The notes: a model not told the origin generated them from the sequence alone. A DNA stretch of 64,000 nucleotides from Ferrimonas balearica DSM 9799 (GCF_000148645.1 NC_014541.1:868001-932000), one strand, 5' to 3'; counted from the first letter of the stretch, positions 30,744 to 41,301 are shown. Translations and numbers: made by a program.

Positions 30744-32632
30744 TACTCAGCCTCCTCGGCGTCCTGTTCCCGGCTCTCCGGGTCCAGGTAGAAATCAAAC
30801 AGCGCACGCGCCACCGGGCCCGCGTTGGCGCCACCCCAGCCGGCGTTTTCCAGCACGATGGCGATGACGATCTGCGGATCTTCAAAGGGCGCGTAACCCA
30901 CAAACAGGGCGTTATCGCGGAGGTGCTCGGCGATGTTGTCTTCGTCGTACTCCGCGTCCTCAGCCAGGCCGAAGACCTGTCCGGTACCGGTTTTCACCGC
31001 CGAGGTGTATTTGGCGTCGTTAAACTGGCGATAGCCACTGCCCATCGGGTTGTGCGCGGTCAGGTACATGGAGCGCTGAATCGCTTTCCACGATTCGGGC
31101 TTGGCCAGCACCATCGGCGGCTTGTCGATGATCGGCTGCTCGGTGCGCACCCCATCGGTGGCGGTGGCCGCCAGGAAATGGGGCACGTGGCGGACGCCGG
31201 AGTTGGCCAGGATCACGGTGGATTGGGCCAGCTGCAGCGGCGTTGCGGTCCAGTAGCCCTGACCGATACCCACCGAGATGGTGTCACCGATGTACCAGGG
31301 TTCTTTGTAACGCAGGCGCTTCCAGTCCCGGGTCGGCATATTACCGGCGGATTCCTCCATCAGGTCGACGCCGGTGCGCTCACCAAAGCCAAACTGGAAC
31401 ATAAAGTTACTGATGTCGTTGATGCCGGTCTTGTAAGCCAGATCATAGAAGTAGGTGTCGCAGGAGGAGGCGATCGCCTTGTTCAGGTCAACCCAGCCGT
31501 GGCCCCAGCGTTTCCAGTCACGGTAGCGGCGCTCCACGCCGGGGATCTGCCACCAGCCCGGATCCCAGATTTTGGTGTCCTCGGTGACCACGCCCGTCTC
31601 AAGACCCAGCAGAGCCAGGTGCGGCTTGACGGTGGAAGCCGGGGCATACTGGCCCTGGGTGGCGCGGTTGATCAGCGGGCGGTTCTTGTCGTTCAGCAGG
31701 GCGCTGTACTGTTTGCCGGAGATGCCGGTAACGAACGCGTTGGGGTCGTAGCTGGGGCTGGAGACCATGGCGAGGATGCCGCCGGTCTTGGGATCCATCG
31801 CCACCACAGCGCCACGGCGGCCATCCAGTACGGCTTCCACTTTCTTCTGCAGTGGCAGGTCCAGGGTCAGGTGCAGGTCAGTGCCGGCCTGGCTGGCCTG
31901 GGCGCTGAGGGTACGGACGATGCGGCCACGGTTGTTGACCTCCACCTCCAGCATGCCCGGTTCGCCGTGCAGCTGGGATTCATAGAAGCGTTCAATGCCC
32001 TGTTTGCCGATGCTGCGGGTGGCGGCGTAACGCGCGTCTTCGTCGTTTTCCTCCAGCCGGAGCTGGTCCTGGCTGTTGATGCGGGCCACGTAGCCGAGCA
32101 GGTGCGTCAGGCTGGCGCCATGGGGGTAGTGACGTTTCAGACCCGCCTCCACGGTAAAGCCGGGGAAACGGTGTTGGTTGACGCTGAATGCGGCCACTTC
32201 GGCTTCATCGAGCTGGTCCACCAGCACCAGCGGCTTAAAGCGGCGGTGGCCTTTGAGGCGTTCGCGGAAGGTATCCAGCTGTTCTGAGCTCAGCTGCAGC
32301 ACATCGGCCAGGCCGGCCAGGCTGGCTTCCATGTCGTCCACCCGCTCGGGCACCACTTCAAGGGCAAACACCGGCTGGTTGTCCGCCAACAGAATGCCGT
32401 TGCGGTCGTAGATCAGGCCGCGGTTGGGGGCAACCGGGATCAGGCGGATACGGTTGTCATTGGAACGCGTCTGGTAGGCCTGGTGATCGACGATTTGAAC
32501 GTGATAGAGGTTGCTCAGCAGGACGCCGAACATGATCGCCACGAAGCCAAAGCAGACGATGGCCCGTCGCGTAAAAAGTGCCGACTCTGCGGCGTGATCC
32601 CGAAAAGCAACCCGTTGCCGATAACGTCTCAT
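30743..32632 (-). CDS. mrdA: MrdA, penicillin-binding protein 2
   Basis: 629 residues. Short cytoplasmic tail and one membrane helix (about 24-44), pedestal domain, then the transpeptidase domain with SxxK motif STVK, SxN-type SCD in [11 protein letters not shown], and KTG in [11 protein letters not shown]. Cross-links peptidoglycan during elongation together with RodA. Overlaps rlmH by four bases upstream. Confidence 0.97.
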   Translation of the reverse strand: MRRYRQRVAFRDHAAESALFTRRAIVCFGFVAIMFGVLLSNLYHVQIVDHQAYQTRSNDNRIRLIPVAPNRGLIYDRNGILLADNQPVFALEVVPERVDDMEASLAGLADVLQLSSEQLDTFRERLKGHRRFKPLVLVDQLDEAEVAAFSVNQHRFPGFTVEAGLKRHYPHGASLTHLLGYVARINSQDQLRLEENDEDARYAATRSIGKQGIERFYESQLHGEPGMLEVEVNNRGRIVRTLSAQASQAGTDLHLTLDLPLQKKVEAVLDGRRGAVVAMDPKTGGILAMVSSPSYDPNAFVTGISGKQYSALLNDKNRPLINRATQGQYAPASTVKPHLALLGLETGVVTEDTKIWDPGWWQIPGVERRYRDWKRWGHGWVDLNKAIASSCDTYFYDLAYKTGINDISNFMFQFGFGERTGVDLMEESAGNMPTRDWKRLRYKEPWYIGDTISVGIGQGYWTATPLQLAQSTVILANSGVRHVPHFLAATATDGVRTEQPIIDKPPMVLAKPESWKAIQRSMYLTAHNPMGSGYRQFNDAKYTSAVKTGTGQVFGLAEDAEYDEDNIAEHLRDNALFVGYAPFEDPQIVIAIVLENAGWGGANAGPVARALFDFYLDPESREQDAEEAE

Positions 32633-33096
32633 TCGCGATGATAGGGGTGATTGTTGTTGATGCTCCAGGCTCGGTAGAGGCTTTCAGCCATCACAACGCG
32701 AACCAACGGATGGGGCAGGGTGAGGTTGGACAGGGACCAACTCTGTTCTGCCGCTTGCTTGCAGGAGGGGGCCAGCCCTTCCGGGCCGCCAATTAGGATG
32801 GCGACATCGCGGCCATCCAGCTGCCAGCGGGTCAGTTGTTTGGCCAGGGTGGGGGTATCCCAGGGTTTGCCCGGGATATCCAGCGTCACGATGTGACACC
32901 CTTTGGCCGCCGCCAGCATCGCTTCACCCTCTTTGTCGAGGATGCGGTCGATGTCGGCGTTCTTGCCCCGTTTCCCAGCCGGGATCTCCACCAGTTCCAG
33001 TGGCAGATCCCGGGGGAAGCGGCGCTGATACTCAGTGAACCCCTTGGTTACCCAGTCGGGCATCTTGGTGCCCACAGCGATCAGCTTCAGTTTCAT
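32629..33096 (-). CDS. rlmH: RlmH, 23S rRNA (pseudouridine1915-N3)-methyltransferase
   Basis: 155 residues with the SPOUT trefoil-knot motifs: [10 protein letters not shown] and [10 protein letters not shown], and the C-terminal [16 protein letters not shown]. Methylates the pseudouridine that RluD, also in this window, makes at position 1915. Directly follows rsfS with no gap. Confidence 0.97.
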   Translation of the reverse strand: MKLKLIAVGTKMPDWVTKGFTEYQRRFPRDLPLELVEIPAGKRGKNADIDRILDKEGEAMLAAAKGCHIVTLDIPGKPWDTPTLAKQLTRWQLDGRDVAILIGGPEGLAPSCKQAAEQSWSLSNLTLPHPLVRVVMAESLYRAWSINNNHPYHRE

Positions 33097-33429
33097 TTAC
33101 TGCCCCGGGTGCGCGGCCCAGAGTTTTTCCAGCTGGTACAGATCCCGCACCTGCTCCTGCATCACATGCACGATCACAGAGGAGAGATCCACCAGTACCC
33201 ATTCGCCGGTATCCTTACCTTCCACGCCCAGCGGCTGCTGGCCAGCATCTTTGGCCTCAACCACCAGGTGCTCCGCGATGGAGCGTACGTGGGTTTTGGA
33301 GGTGCCAGTGCACACCACCATAAAATCGCAAACGTCTGAGCGGTCGGAGACATCCAGTACTACGATGTCCCGGGCTTTCAGATCGTCCACCTTGTCTACA
33401 GCAAAATCTTTCAGTTCAACAGGTTTCAC
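33097..33429 (-). CDS. rsfS: RsfS, ribosomal silencing factor
   Basis: 110 residues from a GTG start preceded by GAGGAG at about six bases; the longer open frame adds 32 residues without homology to known RsfS N-termini. Conserved features: ELKDFAVDKVDDLKARDI, CDFMVVCTGTSKTHV, GVEGKDTGEWVLVDLSSV, VHVMQEQVRDLYQLEKLW. Binds L14 and blocks subunit joining in starvation. Confidence 0.95.
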   Translation of the reverse strand: MKPVELKDFAVDKVDDLKARDIVVLDVSDRSDVCDFMVVCTGTSKTHVRSIAEHLVVEAKDAGQQPLGVEGKDTGEWVLVDLSSVIVHVMQEQVRDLYQLEKLWAAHPGQ

Positions 33430-33466
33430 CCTGAACTCCTCATCTGGACGTTGGCAAAGCGGCGCA

Positions 33467-34135
33467 TTATACCGATTTCGGGCCTTTGCCACCAAGATTG
33501 ATGCCATACAGGCCGTGTTGCTCAATATACCTGACCACCGGATCCGGCAGCAGGAAGTGCGGAGCGTAGCCCTCGGCCATCTGCTGGCGGAGGGTACTGG
33601 AGGCGATCTCCAGCTGGGTGACGGCCAGGCAATGGATAAGTCCCGCCGGCTGTGAATGCAGTTGCGCCGGGTCGTTGCAGCCGTAGCGGGCGAGCCAGGA
33701 CTGCACCGGAGCGTCGCTGGCCAGCTGGTATCCCGGCCGGTGGCACACCACCAGGTGGGCCAGTTCCAGAATGCGCTCCGGCTGGTGCCAGCGGGGCAGG
33801 CTGAGCAGGGAATCCATGCCGATGATAAAGCACAGCGGCGTGTCCGGATGCTCGGCGCGAAGTTCGGTCAGGGTGTCTACGGTGTAGGAGGGCGCATCCC
33901 GCTGCAGCTCCCGCGCATCCACCCGCAGTTCGACATGGTCAGCGGCGGCCAGTTCCACCATCGCCAGGCGCTGCTCCGGGCTGACATCCGGGCCGGTTTT
34001 GTGCGGCGGGATGGCATTGGGCAGCAGGAAAGTCTGGGCCAGGCCCAGGCGCTGGTGCACCTCATAGGCGCTGCGCAGGTGGCCGTTGTGGATGGGGTCG
34101 AAGGTGCCGCCAAAAAAGCCCAGTGCCGGGTTCAT
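33467..34135 (-). CDS. nadD: NadD, nicotinate-nucleotide adenylyltransferase
   Basis: 222 residues. Nucleotidyltransferase signature GGTFDPIHNGH near the N-terminus and the second motif ASSTLRQ near the C-terminus, with FIIGMDSL in between. Makes deamido-NAD from nicotinate mononucleotide. Four-base overlap with holA upstream. Confidence 0.96.
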   Translation of the reverse strand: MNPALGFFGGTFDPIHNGHLRSAYEVHQRLGLAQTFLLPNAIPPHKTGPDVSPEQRLAMVELAAADHVELRVDARELQRDAPSYTVDTLTELRAEHPDTPLCFIIGMDSLLSLPRWHQPERILELAHLVVCHRPGYQLASDAPVQSWLARYGCNDPAQLHSQPAGLIHCLAVTQLEIASSTLRQQMAEGYAPHFLLPDPVVRYIEQHGLYGINLGGKGPKSV

Positions 34136-35166
34136 AAGGCCACCATCGGCTGGTATTGCGGGTCAAAGCGGGCGCACAGGTCGGCCAGTGCCAGCCACTG
34201 TGCGGCGTCGTCCTGATGCTCACCTTTGAGCATCGCTTCCAGGGCGCCGGCGGCGGCCATGGCGGCGCTGATGCGCTCCGGCCCTAACCGGTTCAGGCAG
34301 TTCTGGTAGAGGCGCTGGCGCTTCTCCCACACCCGTGCGGCTTTCATCAATTCCGCCATCGACTGGCCATTGGCCTGTCCGGCACAGAACCCCAGCAGCA
34401 GGGCCCACTCGCGATTGACAGCCCAGCTGACCAGCGTGGCCGCGGTGCCCTCCTGACGCAGTTGCGACAGGATCTTGAGGGCGCCATCGATGTTGCCGGC
34501 CAACAGGGCGTCGGCCAGCTCGAACACGCTGTAGCGGGACTGGTCCTGCAGGTGTTCTGCCAGCGCTTCCTGATTCAGGCGTTGGCCCGGGGCGATCAGG
34601 GCCAACTGAGCCATCGCCTGATCGGCGGCCAGCAGGTTGCCTTCAAACAGGCTGGCCAGGTAGTTCTGGCCGTCGCGATCCAGCTGCAGCTGGTGGCGTC
34701 GGGCCCGCTCGGCAATCCAACGCTGGTAGTGGGGGCCTTCCGGGGTCAGGGCCTGAACATAGAGGCCGTGCTTATCCAGAGCCTTGAACCACTTGGTGTT
34801 GGTCTGGTCGCGGCCCGCCTTGGGGCCATGCAGCAACAGCCACAGATCCTGCTGGTGGGACAGCTCTTCGGCCAGTTCTGCCAAGACTGCGGCGCCATCG
34901 GTGCCGGGTTTGAGGCTGGGCAGTTCCAGCTCGATCACCCGGGAGCTGGCAAACAGCGACAATGACTGACACTCCTGGCGCAGTTCATCCCAGTTGAACG
35001 GGGATTCCTGAACCAGCGAAAGGCGCTCCTGTGCGCCCAGCCGGTAGCAGGCCTGGCGCAGGGCATCACGACACTCTTCGCGGATCAGCACATCATCGCC
35101 AAACACCATCAGAATGGGGGGCAGCTTGTTCAGGTGCTGCCCCAACTGACTGGGAAAGATCCGCAT
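34132..35166 (-). CDS. holA: HolA, DNA polymerase III delta subunit
   Basis: 344 residues. N-terminal LPPILMVFGDDVLIREE is the degenerate nucleotide-site segment of delta; the middle has LASLFEGNLLAADQAMAQL. Clamp-loader wrench that opens the beta ring. Shares one base with lptE upstream, the usual lptE-holA-nadD arrangement. Confidence 0.95.
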   Translation of the reverse strand: MRIFPSQLGQHLNKLPPILMVFGDDVLIREECRDALRQACYRLGAQERLSLVQESPFNWDELRQECQSLSLFASSRVIELELPSLKPGTDGAAVLAELAEELSHQQDLWLLLHGPKAGRDQTNTKWFKALDKHGLYVQALTPEGPHYQRWIAERARRHQLQLDRDGQNYLASLFEGNLLAADQAMAQLALIAPGQRLNQEALAEHLQDQSRYSVFELADALLAGNIDGALKILSQLRQEGTAATLVSWAVNREWALLLGFCAGQANGQSMAELMKAARVWEKRQRLYQNCLNRLGPERISAAMAAAGALEAMLKGEHQDDAAQWLALADLCARFDPQYQPMVAL

Positions 35167-35669
35167 CAGTGGGCGGTCTCGCTGTCGATGCGGGTGGAGG
35201 AGAGGGCACGCATAATGCGGTCCGCCGCCTGGGCCCGCATCTCGCCGAGCAGCAGCTCGAGTTCGCGGTTTTTGGCCAGTGCGGTACGGGGGTCATCGAG
35301 ATAGTCACGACGGATCTCGATATTGAAACTCTGGGGCGCCTGCTCACCGACGGTGATGGAGCTGGTGACGGAGTAGATCAGCTCGTACTCGGCAACCTGG
35401 CCGGAGGGGAACAGCGACAGGGTGGAGCGCTCCAGATGATCCTGACCCAGCCACAGGCGCGGGGCGGTGTCGTCCTCGACCACCTCAATGTTGGCGAGGC
35501 GCAGGCGCTCTTTCACCAGGCGGTGCAGTTCGCCCTGGTCGTCGGCGCTGTTGAGTTGGATCTGGGCCAGCTCTTCCGGGAACTGGTAGTTGCTCTGCAG
35601 GCGGAAACCACAACCGCTGGTGGCGAGCAGAGCGAACAGGGTAAATACGGTAAGAAGGCGTCGGATCAC
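35166..35669 (-). CDS. lptE: LptE (RlpB), LPS-assembly lipoprotein
   Basis: 167 residues from GTG. Lipobox ATSGC after a hydrophobic stretch, then GFRLQSNYQFPEELAQIQL, typical of LptE. It plugs the LptD barrel and takes LPS to the cell surface. Start choice: an ATG two codons upstream (35675) follows AAGGAG with no spacer at all, whereas the GTG sits six bases after AAGGAG, the normal distance; both give the same lipoprotein. Between leuS and this gene lies a strong hairpin. Confidence 0.92.
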   Translation of the reverse strand: MIRRLLTVFTLFALLATSGCGFRLQSNYQFPEELAQIQLNSADDQGELHRLVKERLRLANIEVVEDDTAPRLWLGQDHLERSTLSLFPSGQVAEYELIYSVTSSITVGEQAPQSFNIEIRRDYLDDPRTALAKNRELELLLGEMRAQAADRIMRALSSTRIDSETAH

Positions 35670-35686
35670 CTTCATCTCCTTATGGT

Positions 35687-35708
35687 AAAAGGCACCCCGT
35701 AGGGTGCC
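35687..35708 (-). terminator. Hairpin between leuS and lptE
   Basis: Minus strand: GGCACCC / TACG / GGGTGCC followed by TTTT only ten bases before the leuS-distal ribosome site. It may act as a leaky terminator that lowers lptE-holA-nadD expression relative to leuS. Confidence 0.6.
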
Positions 35709-35718
35709 TGAATTGCGC

Positions 35719-38298
35719 TTAGTTGGCGACGATGTTGAGCAGCTTGCCGGGCACGTAGATCACCTTGCGGATGGTCTTGCCGTCGGTGAAGTTGGCCACG
35801 TTCTGCTCGGCCAGGCCGATGGCCTGAACCTGCTCCTGGGTGGCGTCGGCGGCCACGGTAATGCGGGCACGCACTTTACCGTTCACCTGTACCACCACCA
35901 GCTTCTCATCTTCTACCATGGCGTCCTGGTCGGCAACCGGCCATTGGGCTTCGTCGACGTTGCCGCTGTGGCCCAGGGCCAGGTACAGCGCGTGGCTGGT
36001 GTGCGGGGTGATCGGGTACAGCAGCAGTACCACGGCATCCAGCGCTTCCTGCATCAGGGCGCGATCGTTGTCGCTCTCCTGCGGCGCTTTGGTCAGCTTG
36101 TTCATCAGCTCCATCACGGCAGCGATGGCGGTGTTGAAGGTCTGACGGCGGCCGTAGTCGTCGGTGATCTTGGCGATGGTCTGGTGCAGGGCACGACGCA
36201 GCGCTTTCTGATCGTTGTTGAGGCTGGCGATGTCCAGTTTCGGCGCCGGGCCTTTGGCCACGTGCTCGTGGGACAGCTTCCACAGACGCTTGAGAAAGCG
36301 CAGGGCGCCTTCCACACCAGACTCCTGCCACTCCAGGGTCAGTTCCGGCGGTGCCGCGAACATCATAAACAGACGCACGGTGTCCGCACCGTACTTCTCC
36401 ACCATCTCTTGCGGGTCGATGCCGTTGTTCTTGGACTTGGACATCTTGGTCATGCCGGCGTGCACCAGTTCACGACCGTCGGCGTCGGTGGCCTTGATGA
36501 TGTTGCCTTTGCCGTCGCGCTCCAGAGTCACGTCGGTAGGGGCAACCCAGACACGCTGGCCGTTTTCGCCGGTGTAGTAGAAGGCATCACACAGCACCAT
36601 GCCCTGACACAGCAGGCGCTTGGCCGGCTCGTCGGAGTTAACCAGGCCCGCGTCGCGCAGCAGCTTGTGGAAGAAGCGGAAGTAGAGCAGGTGCATGTTG
36701 GCGTGCTCGATACCACCGATGTACTGGTCTACCGGCAGCCAGTAGTTGGCTTTTGCCGGGTCCAGCATCTGGTCATCAGTGCCAACGCTGGTGTAGCGGG
36801 CGTAGTACCAGGAGGACTCCATAAAGGTGTCGAAGGTGTCGGTCTCACGGGTCGCCGGTTGGCCGTTGACGGTGGTCTGGGCCCAGGACTTGTCCGCTTT
36901 GATCGGGCTGGTCACGCCGTCCATCACCACATCTTCCGGCAGAACAACCGGCAGGTCTTCGGCGGGGATGGTGACGGTTTCGCCGTTCTCCAGGGTGGCC
37001 ATCGGGATCGGCGCGCCCCAGTAACGCTGACGGGACACACCCCAGTCGCGCAGACGGAAGTTGGTGGTCTTGTGGCCTTTGCCCAGCTCACCCAGCTTCT
37101 CGGCGATGGCGTTCAGGGCACCGTCGAAGTCGAGGCCGTCAAACTCGCCGGAGTTAAACAGGATGCCCTTGTCGGTGTAGGCCTGCTCGGAGATGTCCAG
37201 CTCGCCGTCCTGCGGCTTGATCACGCCTTCGATGTCGAGGCCGTACTTGGTGGCAAATTCGTAGTCACGCTGGTCGTGTGCCGGTACCGCCATAACGGCG
37301 CCGGTGCCGTAGTTCATCAGCACAAAGTTGGCGACCCAGATCGGCACTTTGCGGCCGGACAGCGGGTGCACGGCGTACAGGCCGGTGGCCACGCCTTTCT
37401 TCTCCATGGTGGCCAGCTCAGCTTCCGCCACCTTGGTGTTTTTGCACTCGTTGATGAAAGCGGCCAGCTCCGGGTTGGACTCGGCGGCTTTTTCGGCCAG
37501 CGGGTGACCGGCGGCGATGCCCACGTAGGTCACGCCCATCACGGTGTCCGGACGGGTGGTGTAGATAGCAAAGGATTCGTCCATGCCGTCCACATCGAAG
37601 GTCATTTCGATCCCTTCGGAGCGGCCGATCCAGTTGCGCTGCATGGTTTTCACCATCTCCGGCCAGCCTTCCAGCTGGTCCATGTCGGACAGCAGTTGGT
37701 CAGCGTAGTCGGTGATCTTGATGAACCACTGCGGGATCTCCTTCTGCACCACCGGGGTGTCACAGCGCCAGCAGCAACCGTCGACCACCTGCTCGTTGGC
37801 CAGTACGGTCTGGTCGTTTTCACACCAGTTCACGGCGCTGGTCTTCTTGTAGATCAGGCCCTTGTTGTACAGCTCGGTGAAGAACCACTGTTCCCAGCGG
37901 TAGTAGTCCGGCTTACAGGTGGCCAGTTCACGGCTCCAGTCGTAGCCAAAGCCCAGCATCTTCAGCTGGCCTTTCATGTATTCGATGTTTTCGTAAGTCC
38001 ACGGACCCGGCGCGCTCTTGTTTTTGATCGCGGCGTTTTCGGCCGGCAGACCGAAGGCGTCCCAGCCGATGGGCTGCAATACGTTTTTACCCTGCAGACG
38101 CTGGAAGCGGCTGATCACGTCACCAATGGTGTAGTTGCGAACGTGGCCCATGTGCAGTCGACCGCTGGGGTAGGGGAACATGGAGAGGCAGTAGAACTTC
38201 TCCTTGCTCGGGTCTTCCTTGGCAACAAAGGTCTGGTTGTCGTCCCAGTGCTTCTGCACCTGGGATTCGATCTGGGCGGGATTGTATTGCTCTTGCAT
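35719..38298 (-). CDS. leuS: Leucyl-tRNA synthetase
   Basis: 859 residues from the ATG starting [15 protein letters not shown], aligned with E. coli LeuS. Class I signatures: HIGH-type element [11 protein letters not shown] and KMSKS in [13 protein letters not shown]. The CP1 editing domain (about 220-415) carries [13 protein letters not shown]. Charges tRNA-Leu in the cytoplasm. The frame stays open for 70 codons upstream without a stop, but the extension has no family counterpart. Confidence 0.98.
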   Translation of the reverse strand: MQEQYNPAQIESQVQKHWDDNQTFVAKEDPSKEKFYCLSMFPYPSGRLHMGHVRNYTIGDVISRFQRLQGKNVLQPIGWDAFGLPAENAAIKNKSAPGPWTYENIEYMKGQLKMLGFGYDWSRELATCKPDYYRWEQWFFTELYNKGLIYKKTSAVNWCENDQTVLANEQVVDGCCWRCDTPVVQKEIPQWFIKITDYADQLLSDMDQLEGWPEMVKTMQRNWIGRSEGIEMTFDVDGMDESFAIYTTRPDTVMGVTYVGIAAGHPLAEKAAESNPELAAFINECKNTKVAEAELATMEKKGVATGLYAVHPLSGRKVPIWVANFVLMNYGTGAVMAVPAHDQRDYEFATKYGLDIEGVIKPQDGELDISEQAYTDKGILFNSGEFDGLDFDGALNAIAEKLGELGKGHKTTNFRLRDWGVSRQRYWGAPIPMATLENGETVTIPAEDLPVVLPEDVVMDGVTSPIKADKSWAQTTVNGQPATRETDTFDTFMESSWYYARYTSVGTDDQMLDPAKANYWLPVDQYIGGIEHANMHLLYFRFFHKLLRDAGLVNSDEPAKRLLCQGMVLCDAFYYTGENGQRVWVAPTDVTLERDGKGNIIKATDADGRELVHAGMTKMSKSKNNGIDPQEMVEKYGADTVRLFMMFAAPPELTLEWQESGVEGALRFLKRLWKLSHEHVAKGPAPKLDIASLNNDQKALRRALHQTIAKITDDYGRRQTFNTAIAAVMELMNKLTKAPQESDNDRALMQEALDAVVLLLYPITPHTSHALYLALGHSGNVDEAQWPVADQDAMVEDEKLVVVQVNGKVRARITVAADATQEQVQAIGLAEQNVANFTDGKTIRKVIYVPGKLLNIVAN

Positions 38299-38722
38299 CG
38301 GCACGTCGGGAATCCAAGATTGAAATTTGAGGTTTGGGCCTGAATTGGCCCAATGGCGATCTCCATAGAATAACGCAGGAGCTTCAATGGCAACAAGGCC
38401 CGAACGGTGCGGTTCCATGGCGGTGGGGGAACCGTGCCCAGCGGCGGGCGCCAGTGCGGGCAGAAAGGCCATCAGTGCGGCCCCTCGGGGAGGGCCCGAT
38501 CCGCACAATAATGACCAGCCCCGGGGCGCGTCGTCAACGCCCCGGCAATCCCTTCGCCGACCCTGTTTGCCATTTACTTGATCTGGGATCAGGCTTTGGT
38601 TTGAAGGTGGTCTTTACGGCCCGGTTTCCGCGCCGGGGTGGGTGCGGTTAACGTCGCCTTATGCGATAACTGGTTTAAGCTCAACAGAATCGCTTATCCC
38701 TCATCAGCCTGAGGAGGACATT
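38299..38722. other. Intergenic region between divergent leuS and ybeL
   Basis: About 420 bases. A plausible leuS promoter is listed separately; small open frames on both strands have no ribosome site or recognisable product. Nothing else was seen. Confidence 0.6.
38367..38396 (-). promoter_or_regulatory. Candidate leuS promoter
   Basis: Minus strand TTGTTG, 18-base spacer, TATTCT, about 68 bases before the leuS ATG. Confidence 0.4.
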
Positions 38723-39229
38723 ATGGGGATGGAATCTAGCCCGATGATCCGACAATACGAACAACTGCTCAGCGAGATCGAACGCCGCTACCGGGATGAC
38801 CCGGACCTGACCCTGGGACAGCTGGACGCGGTATTGAAACAGAGCCGCACCTACCTGGCCATGGAGTCGACCCTGAGCGACCAACAGATGGACCTGGTGG
38901 AGCAGTTTTTGCGACGGGATTTGGCGGAATACGCGCGTCAGCTGGAGAGCGGTGACGAGCCGGAAACCGACAGCGTCTTTACCCTCGGCCTGGAGAACAG
39001 CATCTGGAGTTGGTTGGTGGAGATCACCGATCGCAGCCAGATGGAGTGGCACGAGCTGAATGAGGAGTTACGCCACCACGGCACCTTCCAGGCCGGAGAA
39101 GTGGTTGGGTTAGGTGAGCTGGTGTGCGACCAGTGCGGCCACAGCATGTCCTTCTTCCACCCGGACACCCTGCCGCGTTGTCCCAAGTGCGATGGCGAAC
39201 TGTTCTCCCGGCGGCCACTGGAACCCTGA
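38723..39229 (+). CDS. ybeL: YbeL family zinc-ribbon protein (DUF1451)
   Basis: 168 residues from the ATG after a strong GAGGAGGA site. A long helical N-terminal part (coiled-coil-like) precedes ITDRSQMEWHELNEELRHHG and GEVVGLGELVC, then a zinc ribbon CDQC ... CPKC, ending RRPLEP. All are YbeL hallmarks. Function unknown; in E. coli it is also next to leuS. Confidence 0.92.
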   Translation: MGMESSPMIRQYEQLLSEIERRYRDDPDLTLGQLDAVLKQSRTYLAMESTLSDQQMDLVEQFLRRDLAEYARQLESGDEPETDSVFTLGLENSIWSWLVEITDRSQMEWHELNEELRHHGTFQAGEVVGLGELVCDQCGHSMSFFHPDTLPRCPKCDGELFSRRPLEP

Positions 39230-39249
39230 GTCGGCATGGCCAACTGGAT

Positions 39250-39280
39250 AAAAAAAGCCGGGCTTAGCCCGGCTTTTTTT
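39250..39280. terminator. Bidirectional terminator between ybeL and ettA
   Basis: Near-perfect stem AAAAAAAGCCGGGC / TTA / GCCCGGCTTTTTTT serving both convergent genes. Confidence 0.93.
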
Positions 39281-39293
39281 ATCGGTGTCGCTA

Positions 39294-40958
39294 TCAGTCG
39301 ATGCGCTTGTACTTGAGACGGTGCGGTTCGCTGATGTCGATGCCCTGTTCCTTCTTCATCCAGTCGGCGTACTCGTTAAAGTTACCTTCGAAGAAGTTGA
39401 CCTTGCCCTCGTCACGGTAGTCGAGGATGTGGGTGGCCACACGGTCAAGGAACCAACGGTCGTGCGAGATCACCATGGCGCAGCCCGGGAACTCCAGCAG
39501 GGCGTTCTCCAGTGCACGCAGGGTTTCCACGTCCAGGTCGTTGGTCGGTTCGTCGAGCAGCAAGAGGTTGCCGCCGGCCTGCAGCAGCTTGGCCAGGTGC
39601 AGACGACCACGCTCACCACCGGACAGTTCGCCGACGCGCTTCTGCTGGTCGGTGCCCTTGAAGTTGAAGCGGCTGACGTAAGCACGGGCCGGGATTTCGA
39701 AGCTGCCGATCTTGAGGATGTCCTGACCGTTGGACACTTCCTGGAACACGGTCTTGCTGTCGTCCATGCTGTCGCGGAACTGGTCCACGGACGCCAGCTG
39801 AACGGTATCACCCAGCACGATCTCACCGGAATCCGGCGTCTCCTGACCGCTCAGCATGCGGAACAGGGTGGACTTACCGGCGCCGTTCGGGCCGATGATG
39901 CCGACGATGGCGCCCTTGGGCAGGGTGAAGGAGAGGTCATCAATCAGCACGCGACCGTTGTAGGATTTGGTCAGGTGGTTGATCTCCAGCACCTTGTCAC
40001 CCAGGCGCGGGCCCGGCGGGATAAACAGCTCGTTGGTCTCGTTACGCTTCTGGTAATCGGAGCTGTTGAGCTCTTCGAAGCGGGCCATACGGGCCTTGGA
40101 CTTGGCCTGACGTCCTTTCGGATTCTGACGAACCCATTCCAGCTCTTTCTGGATGGACTTCATGCGGGCCTTCTCCTGAGCGGCTTCCTGCTCCAGACGG
40201 GCCTCTTTCTGCTCAAGCCAGGAGGAGTAGTTGCCTTCCCACGGAATGCCTTCACCACGGTCCAGTTCCAGGATCCAGCCAGCGGCGTTGTCGAGGAAGT
40301 AACGGTCGTGGGTAATGGCCACTACGGTGCCCGGGTATTCCACCAGGAAGCGTTCCAGCCAGGCCACGGACTCGGCGTCCAGGTGGTTGGTCGGTTCGTC
40401 CAGCAGCAGCATGTCCGGCTTTTCCAGCAGCAGACGGCACAGGGCAACACGGCGGCGCTCACCACCAGAGAGGTGCTCAACCTTGGCGTCCCAGGCCGGC
40501 AGACGCATGGCGTCGGCAGCGCGCTCCAGGGCGTTTTCCAGGTTGTGGCCATCTTTGGCAGCAATGATGTTTTCCAGCTCACCCTGCTCTTTGGCCAGGG
40601 CGTCGAAGTCGGCGTTCTCGTCGGCGTAGGCCGCGTAGACCTCGTCCAGGCGAGTCAGTGCACCTTTCACGTCGGAAACCGCTTCCTCAACCACCTCACG
40701 GACGGTCTTGGACAGGTCCAGCTGCGGCTCCTGCGGCAGGTAACCCACCTTGATGCCGGGCTGAGGACGGGCTTCACCTTCAAATTCGGTGTCAACGCCA
40801 GCCATGATCCGCAGCAGCGTGGATTTACCGGCACCGTTCAGACCCAAAACACCGATCTTGGCGCCAGGGAAGAAGGAGAGAGAGATGTCTTTAAGGATAT
40901 GGCGCTTGGGCGGTACCACCTTGCCCACGCGCAGCATGGAGTAGATAAACTGAGCCAT
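39294..40958 (-). CDS. ettA: EttA, energy-dependent translational throttle (ABC-F ATPase)
   Basis: 554 residues with two ABC cassettes and no membrane helices. Walker A GLNGAGKST and GPNGAGKST; signatures LSGGERRRVAL and LSGGERGRLHL. The arm and inter-domain linker (YSSWLEQKEARLEQEAAQEK, WVRQNPKGRQAKSKARM) are as in EttA. Binds the ribosomal E site and gates entry to elongation according to ADP/ATP. Length matches E. coli EttA (555). Confidence 0.96.
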   Translation of the reverse strand: MAQFIYSMLRVGKVVPPKRHILKDISLSFFPGAKIGVLGLNGAGKSTLLRIMAGVDTEFEGEARPQPGIKVGYLPQEPQLDLSKTVREVVEEAVSDVKGALTRLDEVYAAYADENADFDALAKEQGELENIIAAKDGHNLENALERAADAMRLPAWDAKVEHLSGGERRRVALCRLLLEKPDMLLLDEPTNHLDAESVAWLERFLVEYPGTVVAITHDRYFLDNAAGWILELDRGEGIPWEGNYSSWLEQKEARLEQEAAQEKARMKSIQKELEWVRQNPKGRQAKSKARMARFEELNSSDYQKRNETNELFIPPGPRLGDKVLEINHLTKSYNGRVLIDDLSFTLPKGAIVGIIGPNGAGKSTLFRMLSGQETPDSGEIVLGDTVQLASVDQFRDSMDDSKTVFQEVSNGQDILKIGSFEIPARAYVSRFNFKGTDQQKRVGELSGGERGRLHLAKLLQAGGNLLLLDEPTNDLDVETLRALENALLEFPGCAMVISHDRWFLDRVATHILDYRDEGKVNFFEGNFNEYADWMKKEQGIDISEPHRLKYKRID

Positions 40959-41301
40959 TTCCGGGATTAGCTTGTGTGAAAAACAGGAAGCTGATTGTAC
41001 CTCAAATCCGGCCTTGGTGTGTGCTGGCGTGATACCGAGGATTTTTGGGCCCCGCCCTGGCTGAGACCACAGTAGGATTTTCAGCGGTTTTGTGAGGCTA
41101 AGTCGCCGAACCCCGGTGAAAGTGCATGTTATAGGAGTTAAGTGGATGAAAAATGCACAACAAATGCGTTGAAACCTTATTAAAACGAGACCCTCCGCAC
41201 CTTTTTCCCTGTTGCCCGTTGATACACTCCCTCCCGCTTAAAATTCAAAAAATAAGAATCATTATCATTTAATTCTTGATGACGACAGGGTGGTTTACAC
41301 G
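40959..41301. other. Intergenic region between divergent ettA and the TonB-dependent receptor
   Basis: About 340 bases. It contains the Fur box listed below and a nine-codon mini frame (41146-41172, ATG to TGA) preceded by AGGAG at eight bases. No longer gene was seen. Confidence 0.6.
41251..41269 (+). promoter_or_regulatory. Fur box upstream of the TonB-dependent receptor
   Basis: AATAAGAATCATTATCATT, 33 bases before the ATG, resembles tandem NAT-repeat Fur sites (GATAATGATAATCATTATC). It sits in an AT-rich island and a possible -35 TTGATA lies at 41219-41224, so it would overlap the promoter. Iron repression of the receptor is the natural reading. Confidence 0.75.

Noticed and set aside
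35704-38343. Very long plus-strand frame (879 codons) antisense to leuS
   Set aside because: A shadow of codon usage in leuS, His/Val/Gly-rich, no signal of real coding. The same applies to long antisense frames over rlmD, relA, glyA, eno, barA and dacA.
38299-38508. In-frame N-terminal extension of leuS
   Set aside because: LeuS homologues begin at the ATG chosen; the extension is low complexity with no ribosome site.
38334-38651. 105-codon plus-strand frame upstream of ybeL
   Set aside because: No ribosome site or recognisable product; overlaps the candidate leuS promoter.
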